In this document: positions 31,409 to 43,453 of the stretch, piece by piece | How positions within the stretch are numbered: the first letter of the stretch is position 1 | Layout of the letters: every line of letters starts with the position of its first letter | From: Cristatella mucedo | Taxonomy: Eukaryota > Bryozoa > Phylactolaemata > Cristatellidae | Reading direction: 5' to 3' | Length of the DNA: 64,000 bases | Assembly: GCA_009760855.2 (NCBI GenBank) | Contig: WPIO01000036.1 | Coordinates: forward strand, 2,346,001-2,410,000 | The notes under the pieces: generated by a model | Database searches by the model: none | Seen by the model: only the letters and a program-made list of their open reading frames with translations | Told to the model about the DNA's origin: nothing | Made by a program: the position numbers and the translations under genes

Positions 31409-32592
31409 TGTCGGTCCTGATCTGTTGCATGCATTTTTAGAGGTTACGCCTAATTGCCTTAACTAGTTCAACGTCTACCCCAAACCGTAGGGCATGTGCA
31501 TGAGAGGTGGTGTATTGCACTTAGTAGCACACTTATCCAGAACATTGGCTAGCATTCCTTTTTTAAGGAAGGTAGGACGAACGAGTGACCAGAAGTGGCT
31601 TGGAAGATTCATTTTGTGAACAGCATCACTATCAAACCAAAAGAATCCATACATGCAATGGATATACAATGATTCAGATTATTGTCCTACACCAACCGTG
31701 ACAGCCAAATGAGAAAAAATGCTTCAAACGGTGACCAAAAAAAACTGTTTTTTGGGTTTGTGGCTAATTGTAAGAAACCCAATTGACGACAGTCGACTGC
31801 TTATGAAAATAGGCTTGAGCCGGCAAATAGGCTTTCCTACACACTTGAGTATTCTCAAATGCGAAGTGTGACTAAATTGCAAAAAATCAACCGAGTATTC
31901 CCATATGCAGTGAGACTAATAATATTGCCAACAAATCTGGAACGAAGAACTGCTATTCTTATAAGCAGAGTATTCCTATAACCAATATTCTTATATGCAG
32001 AATCGTCTGCATGCTAGTTGCCATAAAGTAGGTCGAAATATTAATTCTACCCAACAGTATCAGTAGTTGCATAAAATTTATTAACCATAGCAATTTTTTA
32101 TTATTATTAAAGCAAGTCAAGGGGTGGTGGATTTTGACGTACACGTACAGATCGCAAAGCAATACCCTTGGCCCTAACCCCGAAGTTTTCTAAGCAGCTG
32201 TAGTCGGGTTATGTTTTCCAGGCTGACTTGCTATAACATTCTGAAGCTTAACTAATTATACACATAAAATCCTCAAGCATCAGGCGCGTAGTTGTCTTCA
32301 ATTTAACTAATTATTTACATCAAGCAGCATTCTTTATAAATTAGCCATGATAAGATTTTTGAGTTGTTTTGGCGAGCCCCCTCCTCCTCCCCGTGGCTTT
32401 CTGGCCCAACTTGCCATTGATTTCTGGCGAGTTGCAGCAATCGTGAGAGCAATGAACCACCGAATGATACACGTAGGACTCAATAGGCTTGGACAGCTAG
32501 CATTTAGCGGACGGCTTATCAAGAGGCTACCTGCGACGTTACTGACGTGAGGATACGTAGGTCAGGCAAGTCCCATTCGTTAACTTGTATGA
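31409..32592. other. Unassigned sequence
   Basis: Minus-strand frame 31669-31475 (64 codons) and a Pro-rich plus-strand frame 32347-32550 (EPPPPPRGFLAQLAIDFW) are open, but no family is recognised. 31850-32000 repeats GTATTCCTATAA/GTATTCCCATATGCAG-type words. Confidence 0.25.
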
Positions 32593-33330
32593 AACTGTGA
32601 CATCCTGTCTCGACTTCTGCAACTCAGTGCTTGCTGGCCTACTGGCATGCGCTATCAGGCGATTGCAGCTGGTGCAAAACTCTGCAGCTAGGCTTGTCTG
32701 TCGTGAGCATCGCAGTTGCCACATTACTCCACTTCTCGCCGACCTGCACTGGTTACCAGTCAAGCAACGGATTGACCAAGGTTTTTTTGCTCACTTTTAG
32801 GTCACACTTTCATTCTTTGGCTCCAGCCTATTTCTCAGATCTACTCCCCCACCAGGCCAAGCATCGTACTACCACCAACTTTTCGGAATCCAACAGTCTA
32901 CAAATACCTTGTACAAACCTCAAACCCTTTGGAGACAGTGTATTTAGTATGCTCCCAAAGCCTGGAACTCACTCCGGACTTGCGTCAGTACATTCCCTGA
33001 CTTGACATTTAAAAAGAACTTGAAAACACCTATTTAGGACAGCATTTAGTGGGTCCCTGTGATTGGTCCTTCGTGTGCTTACGAGTGCTGACACTGTGCA
33101 TGCTGCCACTAACCACACTTGCATGCTGACCCTGTGCATGTCACCCCTAACCATGTTATTCGTGTTGTTTATCAAGCATGATACCCCTCACCTTCGGTCG
33201 TGTTTTCTTTGCAGCAAATGTACAGCGCCTAGAAAGAGATTGAGTTCTCTGAGGGGACTGTATTAAGTGCATTATTATTATTATTATTATCGTTAACTAT
33301 TATTATTATTATTATTATTATTAACTAAAC
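32593..33330 (+). mobile_element. LINE 3' fragment with (ATT)n tail
   Basis: From [22 protein letters not shown]-like coding through 3' UTR to the hairpin (AGCGCCTAGAAAGAGATTGA) and (ATT)n. Several small indels break the frame. Confidence 0.85.
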
Positions 33331-33539
33331 TGTACTGCAAAACTCCGAGCCCATTAGCCAATCATGAGCAATCCTGATCTGGTGTTACAATTCTTAAATC
33401 TCGAGACACCATGAGCTGAGACGAAATGAGCTTAAGACTCAGGCATCGCATGATCGCTTTAACAAATATGGGCAAGAAGCCACATCAGCCAGAACAGGCA
33501 GGACATGATCAACAACTAGATTTGGCTTGACTCCACCCA
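33331..33539. other. Unassigned sequence between two LINE fragments
   Basis: Begins just after the (ATT)n run and the ATT-rich patch to 33330. No motif recognised. Confidence 0.3.
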
Positions 33540-34098
33540 ATCTTCTGGCCAGTGCAATATGGCTCTTAAATTCTGAGCAAACCTCGGTACTAGGTTTGTC
33601 TGTGGTGAACATTAAAATACCATATAATGCCACTTCTCACCGACCGCAGTTGCTACTCATCAAGCAAGCCATGTATTATCAAGGTGCTGTCACTAGCTTT
33701 TTTCAAACCATCCTCTGCATCGAAAGTATTTTGCATTGATAGCTCTGGCCTATCGATGCAAAATACTTTCTAATCAGGCTTCCTGCCCATCGTGCCACCG
33801 ACCAGCTCCTCTTGAGCTGAACCTCACCAATCAGATATTCTTTGTAAAACACCAAGTTTTTTTGGTTTCAATGTTGGAATCACTACTGAAGACGTTACGG
33901 TATTCCTGACTTCACACTTAAGCTGCCATCACACCATTAGCATCACTTATGTGAAGGGATCTTGTGTGTTCATGTATGCCGAAACTGTGCTGTTTATCAA
34001 TGACAAATACTATGTGCCTAGAAAGAGATTTCATTCTTTTCTGGTGCTATGCCATGGATTCATTATCATTACAATAATTATTATTATTATCCCACGAG
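33540..34098 (+). mobile_element. Very degenerate LINE 3' fragment
   Basis: TAGGTTTGTCTGTGGTGAAC, CCACTTCTCACCGACCGCAG and the tail TGTGCCTAGAAAGAGATTTC then ATTATTATTATT keep the family order. Contains the hairpin-forming inverted repeat at 33722-33770. Confidence 0.65.
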
Positions 34099-34639
34099 AA
34101 TATAACCATTGATGGGTAGCAAGCCTCATTATAAACTTAATATTCAGCTAGCTCGATATGCCTGTTCTAAGGACACGACCTGCACTTTAGGGCAACATGC
34201 ATAATCTTTTGAGGAGTCGGTATCAGCAATGAATGCTACGCCAGACGACGCACACGTGTTGCCTAAAACGGGTTTGTAATGGTATTTCAAGCCAGACTAG
34301 CATGCAAGCTACCCCCTGGATGATCCGGGATTCCCATCTTCTGCAAGGCTGGGTGAAAGCAACCATTTTCCAGTACTAAAGTCTCCAGCTGACCAGGCTA
34401 CTACTCTGTTGCTCGTAGTGGATGTACACGCCATTTGCATGGCATCATCCTTCTGTTACAAGGTGCTGGAATGATCGCGCTCAGTCTAGAGAGAGTGCAT
34501 GGAAATGCAGCACCTAAGTTAGTGACCCATAAAATATCTAATTTATCAGCCAATTCTGTTCACACCCGGCACAGTCACCACAGCCTTTCCCTTGACTGCT
34601 CTTGCAAACTTTCAAGCCGTGCTGGCTTGACCCAGTGAA
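34099..34639. other. Unassigned sequence
   Basis: Open frame 34435-34638 has no recognised motif. No repeat assigned. Confidence 0.25.
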
Positions 34640-34768
34640 TAAAGTGCTGGCTCCGACCGAGGTCAAAGTGAATGTATGCGGTGGCCGAGGTCATGAGCTC
34701 GCACTCCGTTGCATCTGTGAAGCACATGAATAAAGATTAAAGTTCTCTTAGGGCACTATACAATTTAA
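34640..34768 (+). mobile_element. SINE family S2
   Basis: Plus-strand copy: GAGGTCATGAGCTCGCACTC around a decayed box B, then GATTAAAGTTCTCTTAGGGC and ACTATAC tail. Confidence 0.55.
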
Positions 34769-35023
34769 TTATCTCCTGAGGACATTTAACGGCCATTGCA
34801 TCCATTCTGTCCAGGCTCTCTCGTCCTTACAGCCATGGAAACTCTCCCAAGCAGACACAAACCTCAGCATTTTCTTGAGGTGCTCCTCTATTCTCACATT
34901 GGATTTATTTCCGTGATTTGGTTTGCACAGCCACTGGTGGAATGAGCAATCGACGGTATTTAGCAATGCGTTGGTCTCTGCTGCCTTTCGTCCACGAGCG
35001 ACGATAAGCTTCGTCCTAGACAA
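34769..35023 (-). pseudogene. Possible P-element-type transposase fragment
   Basis: 84-codon minus-strand frame. FVSAWESFHGCKDERAW has the spacing of a motif (Phe..Trp-Glu....Gly) that I associate with the C-terminal part of P-element/THAP9-type transposases, but no other conserved block or DDE residue is visible. Weak call. Confidence 0.2.
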
Positions 35024-38000
35024 TTTTCCTATATGAACTTGATATCTATGAGGGCTGCCGTAACAGGTTTCACGTTAAGGATGTTGAATAGCGACCCTCG
35101 GGCAGTAGGCCGATTGTGAAGCTGTCCCTACCTGATTTGGTGCCTACTGGCCTGCTGCAATTGCTTCGTAGTCCCACCACTCGCTCGGCCAGACAACCGA
35201 CAGAAACTTATAGTTGGCCATCCTTCTCCGCAAACCTTTTGCAGAGTAATCGGCCACTGGCTACCTAGAAAATTTAGTAGAAATTCCCCACTGCTCTTCC
35301 TTACTCGTAGGCCACTGAATGCGACCTATCTCCTTGCCAGGTGGATCACGTCGGAAGACTTATTGTCTTGAGATAACACCACTACTGTGGTAAATAACTT
35401 GGGCAGGTACTTCAACTGACTAACACCCAACTAATAATATAATAACTATACCAAGAGCTGCTACAGCTGGTCACGAAGACGCATCAAGAGCTTTCGACGA
35501 GCTAATGGACCTAAACCAAGACCTTGATGCAAAAAGGATTAATTTTGCAAGTTATCAACCAAGTACCATTGATTTGTCTAGTTTTCCCCACGTCTGTTTT
35601 GCTGGTCACATACAGTGCACGGCTAACCGCGAACAGCTCATTTGGGAAAACGAATCTGATCATGGCAGTACAAATGATAATGGCATTTTTTATGTATCAG
35701 TGGGATACAGAACACAAAGTATGCCTAATAACAAACAGATAATTGCATTCCCCATCAGGTTAGTGAGACGTCACATCACTATCTTCAGTCAGAAACATGA
35801 TACAAGCCGACAAGTTGCCTCGGCTAACCTCCACTGTACATTATGCATAAAAGCCAGAAACAAAAAGCGCATTGTACAGTTCCCAGGAAGAAGGAAAATT
35901 CTGCTAAGTGCCGGAACATAAAGTGCAGTCAGTCGCGCTGAATATGTAAGCATAACCTCGGACGTGCGCCCTTTATCTACAGCGCCCTATACGCGGCGAT
36001 GTCCAGCAGAAGTTTGACATTGCAAAGCTCAGGTTGGTGCATCAAGGTCAACACACTAGATACGTGGCTGCAGGCAGGCAGTTGGTCCTTTTTTCAAAAG
36101 ATGACCGTGGCATTTCAGTCTCCCTTCAGTCTTGCATACGTCCAAGAACTGCTGTGATTAATTTAGCTCCAACCCACGTCCTAGCACCTAGTTTGCTATG
36201 CTGTCTGCTGACCAGAATCACGGGTGGGTTGATTTTGGGGCTATCCAAAATCGAATTGAGTTGAAATTAACTTCTCACCTATCCGACTTCAAAGACCCAG
36301 TCAAAATGACATCTTTCATAGTGCTGAACTATTGACGTGCTCGTTTTATAAATGGTTATTTTTTAATGGTAGGAACCGACCAATTAAGTAGGACCGAGCC
36401 TGGTGTCATTATTAACCCTTGACTTTTACATTCTATAATTTACTCGTACCTATCTGCACCTTTATTCCCACATCATTTTTAAGAATTCAATGTTACCTCT
36501 CCTAAAATTAATAGCCCATACCACAGCAATGCTACAGTACCGCTCACAACCAGTGCTACTGCAACTGCAAACTCCTGGTAACTTGACCGGTAATTAAATG
36601 GTGCTCTTGATTTGGGTAAAGCCCAGTGCCTATAAGCAAGCCTTAATCTCTCTATATGCTTCCAGCTGATGCTTTGACCTAGGGGGGAGGGACTTGTTGA
36701 CCAATTAACCAACTTGGTGACTGTCTCAAACAATGCCGATCTGGCGTACAGTTCATACCGAGTGCTCCAACAAGCAAGCTTAAGGTAATAGGATCGTAGC
36801 CGCGGTAGAAAAATGTGTATCCCTTAATACTAAAGAGCTTTCCAGAGAACATAACAAATGATAACATTACATTTGCATAGCATACATTGTATTGCAACAC
36901 CAAGCAGGAGGATAGCTGCCTACTCTTCTACAGCCGTTATCTTATGTTTAATCAGTACACCTTCACTCTTAGTTTACCGACCTGAGTGCAAATAGCCAGT
37001 CCTTTCTGGGGATATGCTTGTTGGGTCGGCATGCTATATCTAATGGAATAAACCACTGCATAATGTGTCGACCGTAAGTAGAACATCAGATTCCCAAGCA
37101 CCAGTTATTTCCCCAGTTAGTAACGTATGGCAGTACGATAACTAGCTAAGCACGCTGCAACGGTGAGTGAATCCTTCTTTGCCCCTCGAGTTGTCTTCTA
37201 GCCAGTTCCAAATCGTAATATAAACTGTGCAGCTGTCAGGCAGGCTAGATAGGAGCATCAGGGCCGGCTGACGTAGCTGTTACTAGTCCCGATATTGTAT
37301 ATACTACAGGTGCTGCAAGCTCATTGAGAATAATAAGAGGCATGAACCTACTACGGCTAATAGTGGCTACGGGCCACTACTTCATTAATATAGGAATTAC
37401 TGAACGAGGGCAAGCCGACTTCGTACTGACTCCAAGGAATTGCTACATACACAAGATGCTACACATCTTAAAGAACTTGTTCCATAAGCGGCGTTATATG
37501 TCAAGCTTTATTCGCATCGACCGAAACCGTGGCATGGCCCTCTCTCCTGGCCATGGTGTTTGGCAGTGTGCCACGACTTGGTGCAAGGCACGTAAAGCAT
37601 GTGTTCACACTCGTATTCATAACTGGCCCATGCACTATGAGATTGAGTGCCAACCCCTAATAGATCGATGTTTTCTGCATCCCGGGTCAACAACCTGCCA
37701 CCAAAACGGGGATTCACATGTTCAACTTATGTAAAACCAATAGTCATTAAAGTGGTGGCAGGAGATCCTTAGCTATTACACGGCTGACAGTGGGTACTAA
37801 ATGTTTTCCTATTGCGGGGCTCGAACAACGAAACAACGACCTGGGTTTCGAAGTTGAAGCACATTGCCCTGTGCTGTGACCTAGGGCGATAAGTGTGAGC
37901 CTTTAAAAGAATACCGTAGGCTGGGTTCAAACCCGTAGCCTAAAGTGGAAATGTAAGAGCATTACCCTGACTAATATCACGTGGCCGGATACTGGACATT

Positions 38001-38837
38001 TGTCTGGTGTGGTCTTTATTTAGATTTACTATTGCACCTGCCGGCAAATAAGTTTGTCACGTCACCCATAGGGCAACTACTACTTATCACTAGTAGCCAT
38101 TAATTTTGGCCGGTAAGCGATGGTGTCAGGATGCTTCTCAGGTGACGGGGCACTTGACATTGGCAATGGCATAATGAATATAGATCGCTACCTTCGAAGA
38201 CCGGACAACATTGCTGTGCTAAGTACATTATGACAGCTATTTTGTTTATTAACAGAGCAACGATCCATAACATAATGCCCACGTTGTGCTACAGTTTGCT
38301 TTCAGTAGTAGGCCGATCACTTCACACGTGCAATGGCCAAGTCAAGAGCCACGAACATTACCCGATTAAACATCTACTTAAGAGACAAGGGTGCTGGCCA
38401 GTTTAATCACATCTAAACAGTCAAATAATGGGACGAGTTCTTTGGCATACTATACCGTCCCTAGCTCTGAAACACGAGTTCCAGCCAGCCCAAGTAGCAA
38501 GTTATCCTTAATCCGGAAGAACATTGAAACTGCATTACTGCATCCCTAATGTGGTGGTCATTTGAGTAAATTATGCATTGAGCTGTGCATTTTCTGGCAT
38601 CAATTTTACTTGTTTAGACAGGCCGGTTAGGTTTTACAACTGCCTGCAACTATAGTATGCCATGTGGCCATAATTCAGTGGGAGGCAAAAGTTGTGGCCG
38701 CTAGTGTATAGAAACGAAGTCGTCACCGGATTCTGTCTTTTTTGTTTACAGATTATGCATCCAGGTGCCCATATGTTGCCCTCCTGCCATTGCCCACTAA
38801 TTGCCAATATCTCAACAGCCTGAGCGTTAAGTTGATC
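35024..38837. other. Long unassigned interval
   Basis: About 3.8 kb. Open frames at 35505-35921 (138 codons, plus) and 37324-37734 (136 codons, plus) show no recognised domain, no clear splice context and unremarkable composition. 37770-37890 resembles the diverged SINE at 25340-25460. Mostly AT-moderate, apparently single-copy DNA within this window. Confidence 0.3.
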
Positions 38838-38960
38838 ACAGTTGGTGAGAAACTCGTGCTAGCTAGGCTTGACTGTCATAATCAGGAGTTGCCACACTAC
38901 AGCACTTCTTGCCGACCTGAACTGCCTGCTAAACAGGCTGGGTATATTCAGATTAATTTT
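38838..38960 (+). mobile_element. LINE remnant inside a 221-codon open frame
   Basis: CAGTTGGTGAGAAACTCGTG, TAGCTAGGCTTGACTGTCAT and CTTCTTGCCGACCTGAACTG align with the LINE C-terminal coding stretch. The plus-strand frame 38742-39407 reads through it in a different amino-acid sense. Confidence 0.55.
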
Positions 38961-40185
38961 GCCACGACTTTTAAGAACACCCCTAAATCATCACATGGAC
39001 CGGTTTGGCCCATGGGTGGTGTGCTTGATTTAACGACCACATTTGTGGGTCCACGTTCTGCTGCATACGCAAAGGGCCTGAGATTTGTTTTTCTTGGGAT
39101 GCTATACAAATGCATTACTAAAACAATAATTAGTGAGATAACTGCTTTTATGGAATGCAATTCGAAAGGTTGGATATTGGGAGCACAACCTATTTACTAC
39201 AGCAATGTGTACAACCTGCATTGTATAGGTGACCTAGCTAAAAGGATGGTTGGTAGTCAAAAAACCTTTCAAAAATTAATAAACATGCACGTTGTATGGA
39301 TGATGAGCCGTGGCTTAACGTCGAGGGTTTGCTCACCCCGTGATGCTAAGTCGAATGCAGGTGTAGAAGTAGAGGTTACAACAGAGAAAGCATCGAATAC
39401 TAACTAACCTTTGGTTTACAAAACATTATTGTAAGGCAAGTTTATCATTGAGATCACTTACCAGCCACCTCATATGAGAACATAATTCCACTCAATCACA
39501 GTTACCATACTATTTATTCACAGTACTTAGCTACAAGCACATGCATAGCAGCCAGAACAATCGATGCAGAGCTTTCTGCATATTATGCGACCATGCATAT
39601 TTCTCACACGGGCTGCAGCGATATCTTTGCTGCGATGCAGCAAGCAAAAAGTACCTGATTATTCTAGCCAAACAATGCTGGTGCCAAATACATCAAAAGT
39701 TGGTGAGTATGGTAATACTCCCACAATGTTGTACACGTTTTTACAAAAAAGGGATGATACTAAAATATTGTATTTACAGGTTTCAACTGCTAGCCTTACC
39801 ATGCTAGTCAATATTTAGCAGCAGGAACAGCCTGCCCACGATGATTTTTTAAGAGTAGAGCCTTCCATCACAGGGAGTGACAACCATCAGATGATGTCTA
39901 CATTTCGCACCGTGACACTAACTTGGCAGCAATGTGGACGCATTACATGATTTTTCTGCAAGTAAAATAAAAGTAATTCATAGCTCGATTACATCTTACG
40001 AGAAGGTTTAGCTAGTAAAGTTCATACGATCACAGCGGGACATTTTTTGGGCGTTATCAGGGCTACCTTTATAGATCTTCAGTTATCCAAAATACAACCT
40101 GTGCAGACACCAAGTGCAGTCAAATATATGCCTGCTTATAGAAGCAGGCGTGAAGCCGACTAGAGAAACAGCTTTTTACCTGTCA
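38961..40185. other. 3' flank of the STAR gene
   Basis: Presumed 3' UTR and downstream DNA. A minus-strand AATAAA candidate is at 39511-39516. The 221-codon plus-strand frame (to 39407) is considered chance. Confidence 0.35.
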
Positions 40186-43100
40186 TCAGTACGGCCTTGG
40201 CCTGTAGTCACCCCTGCCACGAACGCTAGGAGGAGCTTTTCCATAACCACTAGCTGATCCGGGACCAGAGTAGCCATCTACAAAAGAACCTGTGATCATA
40301 AACCATTACACAGTAGTTGCACTCAACTGCAGACAAAATAGTGGCATACAGCAATCAAATAATTAACATTCGATAGAAAATGTTCTGCTTAATCCAATTA
40401 CAAGACAAATGAATGCTGTTTATAAAGAAAAATGGGTAGCAGTGAGAATCAACAGCTTCTGTCTTCAGTATGAGTCATCTACTGTTAGATCAATAGAGCC
40501 GAAACTGCATGCACTTATCATTCAATGGATAACACATTTAATGGCCGCGAACTGGACCATTCACAAAAAAGCCATTAAAACGTGTAGGTTAGCGGCTATC
40601 ACTCCTCCTTGGTGTGCTATACAGATTTGATTACAGCAGGACCAAATCAATGAAGACGAATGTGAAGCGGAAAAACCCAGACGATTGGCCTAGACCCAGG
40701 TGTAAGCCGACAGACATTAAACGACATTTGTACTGATAGAAATAGTTTGCCCCATGGCAAGCAAACCAACAGTGCCGTACTATGCTGCCTATATGCTTAC
40801 ACAGTATGCTCAACAATTACCTTCGTAGCCATAGCCATCAGAGCCACCTTCCCGGTGACCATAGTCGTAGTACTCGTTCTGTGTCCTAGGAGCTGACATT
40901 GGTGGCCTTAAAGAAACAGCACCTTACAATTACAGCAAGAAACCTGCAATATTTTTGACACTAAATTCGTACCATAATTTGCTCTAGCAATCAGTTCTGC
41001 CTCAGATTTTGCTGGCAAATAAAGAAAATTATTGCATTTTCCAGAACAAAGCTTCACAAGAACATAAAAGCAGCATGTACCAGTCATTGGAGACAGGGGG
41101 CAGAATGAGATCTGCAACCTGCACTATGATGCTGGAATTTTTTTTTATACGACGGTGAGCCTCAGATGGACACCAGCCGGCCAGCAGCAGGACGCTGCCG
41201 GCAGGCCGACATACACACAAGCAAATGCACCATCTGCAGCTCATGTCGAATGAACCAGAGGGCACTTGAATTGAGCAGACCGAGCATGTATGTACACAGC
41301 AAAATTAAAAATGCATGAATATGTGCTAAGGCTTCTGCCAGCAACCAAAACATAAAAGCGTGAGCAATGCCAACCTTGCAGATGCTGGCGATCCTCTGGA
41401 CATCGGCATGGCACCCCTCGATAGGCCAGGTCTCATGGGCATAGAGCCTCTGGGTGGCATTGGCATGCCACGAACTGGTGGGGCCGGTCTAGGAGGAAGA
41501 CCTCGAGGAGACATAGCCGGGCCTACAGGACCACCACGCATGTGTCCCATGCCTCGTGCAAGTCCACGGCCTCGATCAGGAATCTCGCCTAATGTAACCA
41601 GCTCCTCAAGCTGCTGCTGGCGAATATCATCGTTGTAATCCTGAAAATAAAATTATGTATCACGACCTATTTGGATAGTCGAGCAGCATGCATTCAGAAG
41701 CAGCAAGCGTAGTTAGGCATACCGGATTCAGGTACTTTTTCACTTCAGCCACGGCATGTGCTAGCCGTGCTAGCGCATCGCTGGGTTGTGCATAGGCCTC
41801 AATCCACACATGCAGCGGCTCGTTCAGATGGCTATATTTGCCACCCTCCTGTCTAAGCTGTTCTTCCTTCGACTTGTCCCGCATGGAACCACGGCCAAGG
41901 ACTGCCATTCGTGTGCCGGTTTCTTCTTGTAGTCGCTTAAGTGAATTACCTTTGGGGCCGAGGATCTTGCCCACAAAGTTGAACTGGCAAAGAAAGGCAA
42001 ATCACAATGTAAAGGCATCAAGGCTAAAAAATAAATGCAGCATACACTATGTATAAGTTTAAGTTTGTGGTCCTGCTCACTCACCTTAGGAAAATCGTCG
42101 ACGGGTATAAGCACTTTGTATGACAGCTTGCACGGCTTGCCTGATACAACGTCTAGCATGTTGGGGTCATTGCTGGTGGAGTAAGGAGCCCGGCTTTTCT
42201 CACCCTCTGTCGGTATATACAAGATAAAAAGGTTTCCTGAATGTTTTCACGAAATCACAACATGCATTGTTAACAAAAGCAGTTGCTTGTACCAGTCATT
42301 GGAGACAGGGGGCAGCATGATCTCTGCAACCTGCACTATGATGCTGGAGTTTGTCTACGGCTGTGAGCCTCAGATGGACACCGGCCGGCTGGCAGCAGAA
42401 CGCCACTCGCCGGCCGGAATACTCATAATCATAGTACCATCTGCAGTTCATGCCGTGCTACCCGATCAAAAACGAGGCTTGAGCATTCATCGAAAACAGC
42501 CTGTCAGTACTATTCTTAGAATGATAGCTGCACTATCAGCGGGTTTTTACACACTAGTCGCAAGTCCCCTCTGACACCAGTTGCAACGAATTTTAAGGCC
42601 ACGATTATAAGAAATTGCAGAGACCTACTTAGCGAGTTTACATAATTGAGTTGGATCAGCCTGATTCGATTGCCAAACGAAGCTCGGTTCTAAAATCAAT
42701 ACTAAAATACGGGGCACAAAACGATTATGCAAAGCACAGCTTATTCGAACTTTATATAACAATAAACAAGTCTTCCCTGCGCCAACTTGTCGAGCACTAG
42801 TAGTAGAGAGCTGGGTATTGGCAAAAGCTATATCCACAAAGCTCGGCGAATGGAAAGGGTACATCATGCCAAAAGAAAGATTAACCAATTTTTAACGTTA
42901 GCTTTCACATATATATAACAACTCTTAATTAACTCAACATTTACTCGGTGAGAATTACGCAGTTCAGACTGCAGCTTTCGTAGGTATCGCACTTTCCGCG
43001 ACAGTGGGCGAATAAATAACCTTGCACCGGCAATGAAAGATCACAAGCATTTCTAGCACGCACAAATACCGCTGCAATTTCGCATATCTAGCACAATGAC

Positions 43101-43315
43101 ACGCTACGGTGTCTCCTCGATATGATATCCCCACAGCGAAAGACACCGGCAAGCATGACCTAAACGAGACAAAGCATTACCTACAGGGTGGAGAACATAC
43201 CTTTGCCAGCTGATTTGGAAGAAGGAGCATCGGTTACGCCACTATTTGAAAGATCTTGAAGCTCGCCTGAGTAGTTCAGTTGATCTTTATTCTCAGTTTC
43301 AGCCGACATTTCCAT
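40186..43315 (-). CDS. STAR-family KH-domain RNA-binding protein (KHDRBS/Sam68-like), six coding exons
   Basis: Sequence-specific nuclear RNA-binding protein of the STAR (signal transduction and activation of RNA) family; relatives control splicing and RNA handling. Modelled coding exons on the minus strand are 43315-43201, 42206-42085, 41983-41723, 41640-41375, 40906-40821 and 40277-40186. All junctions are GT-AG and all phases agree, giving 313 residues and a TGA stop. Residues 68-166 form the KH domain, with the VLIPVDDFPKFNFVGKILG entry and the GPKG (GXXG) RNA-binding loop at residues 88-91. Residues 167-185 look like QUA2. Residues 186-254 are rich in Arg-Gly, Pro and Met. The C-terminal exons hold the Tyr-rich segment NEYYDYGH and an RGRGDYRPRPY tail, the typical Sam68 tyrosine/RG layout. 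No QUA1 dimerisation segment is visible before the KH domain. The start is the first in-frame ATG of exon 1 (43313-43315); an upstream exon joined through the acceptor-like site near 43431 is possible. A minus-strand AATAAA candidate lies near 39511. Confident for family, moderate for the exact 5' end. Confidence 0.9.
41076..41251. repeat. Intronic repeat copy 1 (STAR gene, intron between exons 4 and 5)
   Basis: About 175 bp beginning at TGTACCAGTCATTGGAGACA that recurs at 42289-42457 in the intron between exons 1 and 2 of the same gene, in the same orientation. By eye the first 100 bp are roughly 85-90 percent identical and the rest is looser. On the minus strand both copies can be read as a similar short peptide (SSIIVQVA...PPVSNDWY). 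No recognised family. Confidence 0.7.
42289..42457. repeat. Intronic repeat copy 2 (STAR gene, intron between exons 1 and 2)
   Basis: Second, direct copy of the element at 41076-41251. The two copies flank exons 2-4, which encode all of the KH domain and the RG-rich region. It may be a small dispersed repeat or a local duplication; the sequence alone does not decide. Confidence 0.7.
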
Positions 43316-43430
43316 TTCAGACTGAGAGACGTGCACGGCCTCCGACTCAAAGCACGTTTTGAAAGATGGCGTCGAGCGGGTTACCGCCAAATCAATCTTG
43401 GAATAAGAACATTCTAAAGGATGCCAGCTT
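43201..43430 (-). other. 5' coding exon of the STAR gene, start uncertain
   Basis: The open frame runs upstream from the donor at 43201/43200 (AAAG then GTATGT) to a stop near 43453, without an ATG before 43315. An acceptor-like pyrimidine tract ending in TTTTAG lies next to 43430. Either translation begins at 43315 (sequence MEMSAETENKDQ) or a further upstream exon supplies the start and perhaps the missing QUA1 segment. The encoded peptide is acidic and polar, with no recognised domain. Confidence 0.5.
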
Positions 43431-43453
43431 TTCCTAAAAGTGAATAAAATTTA

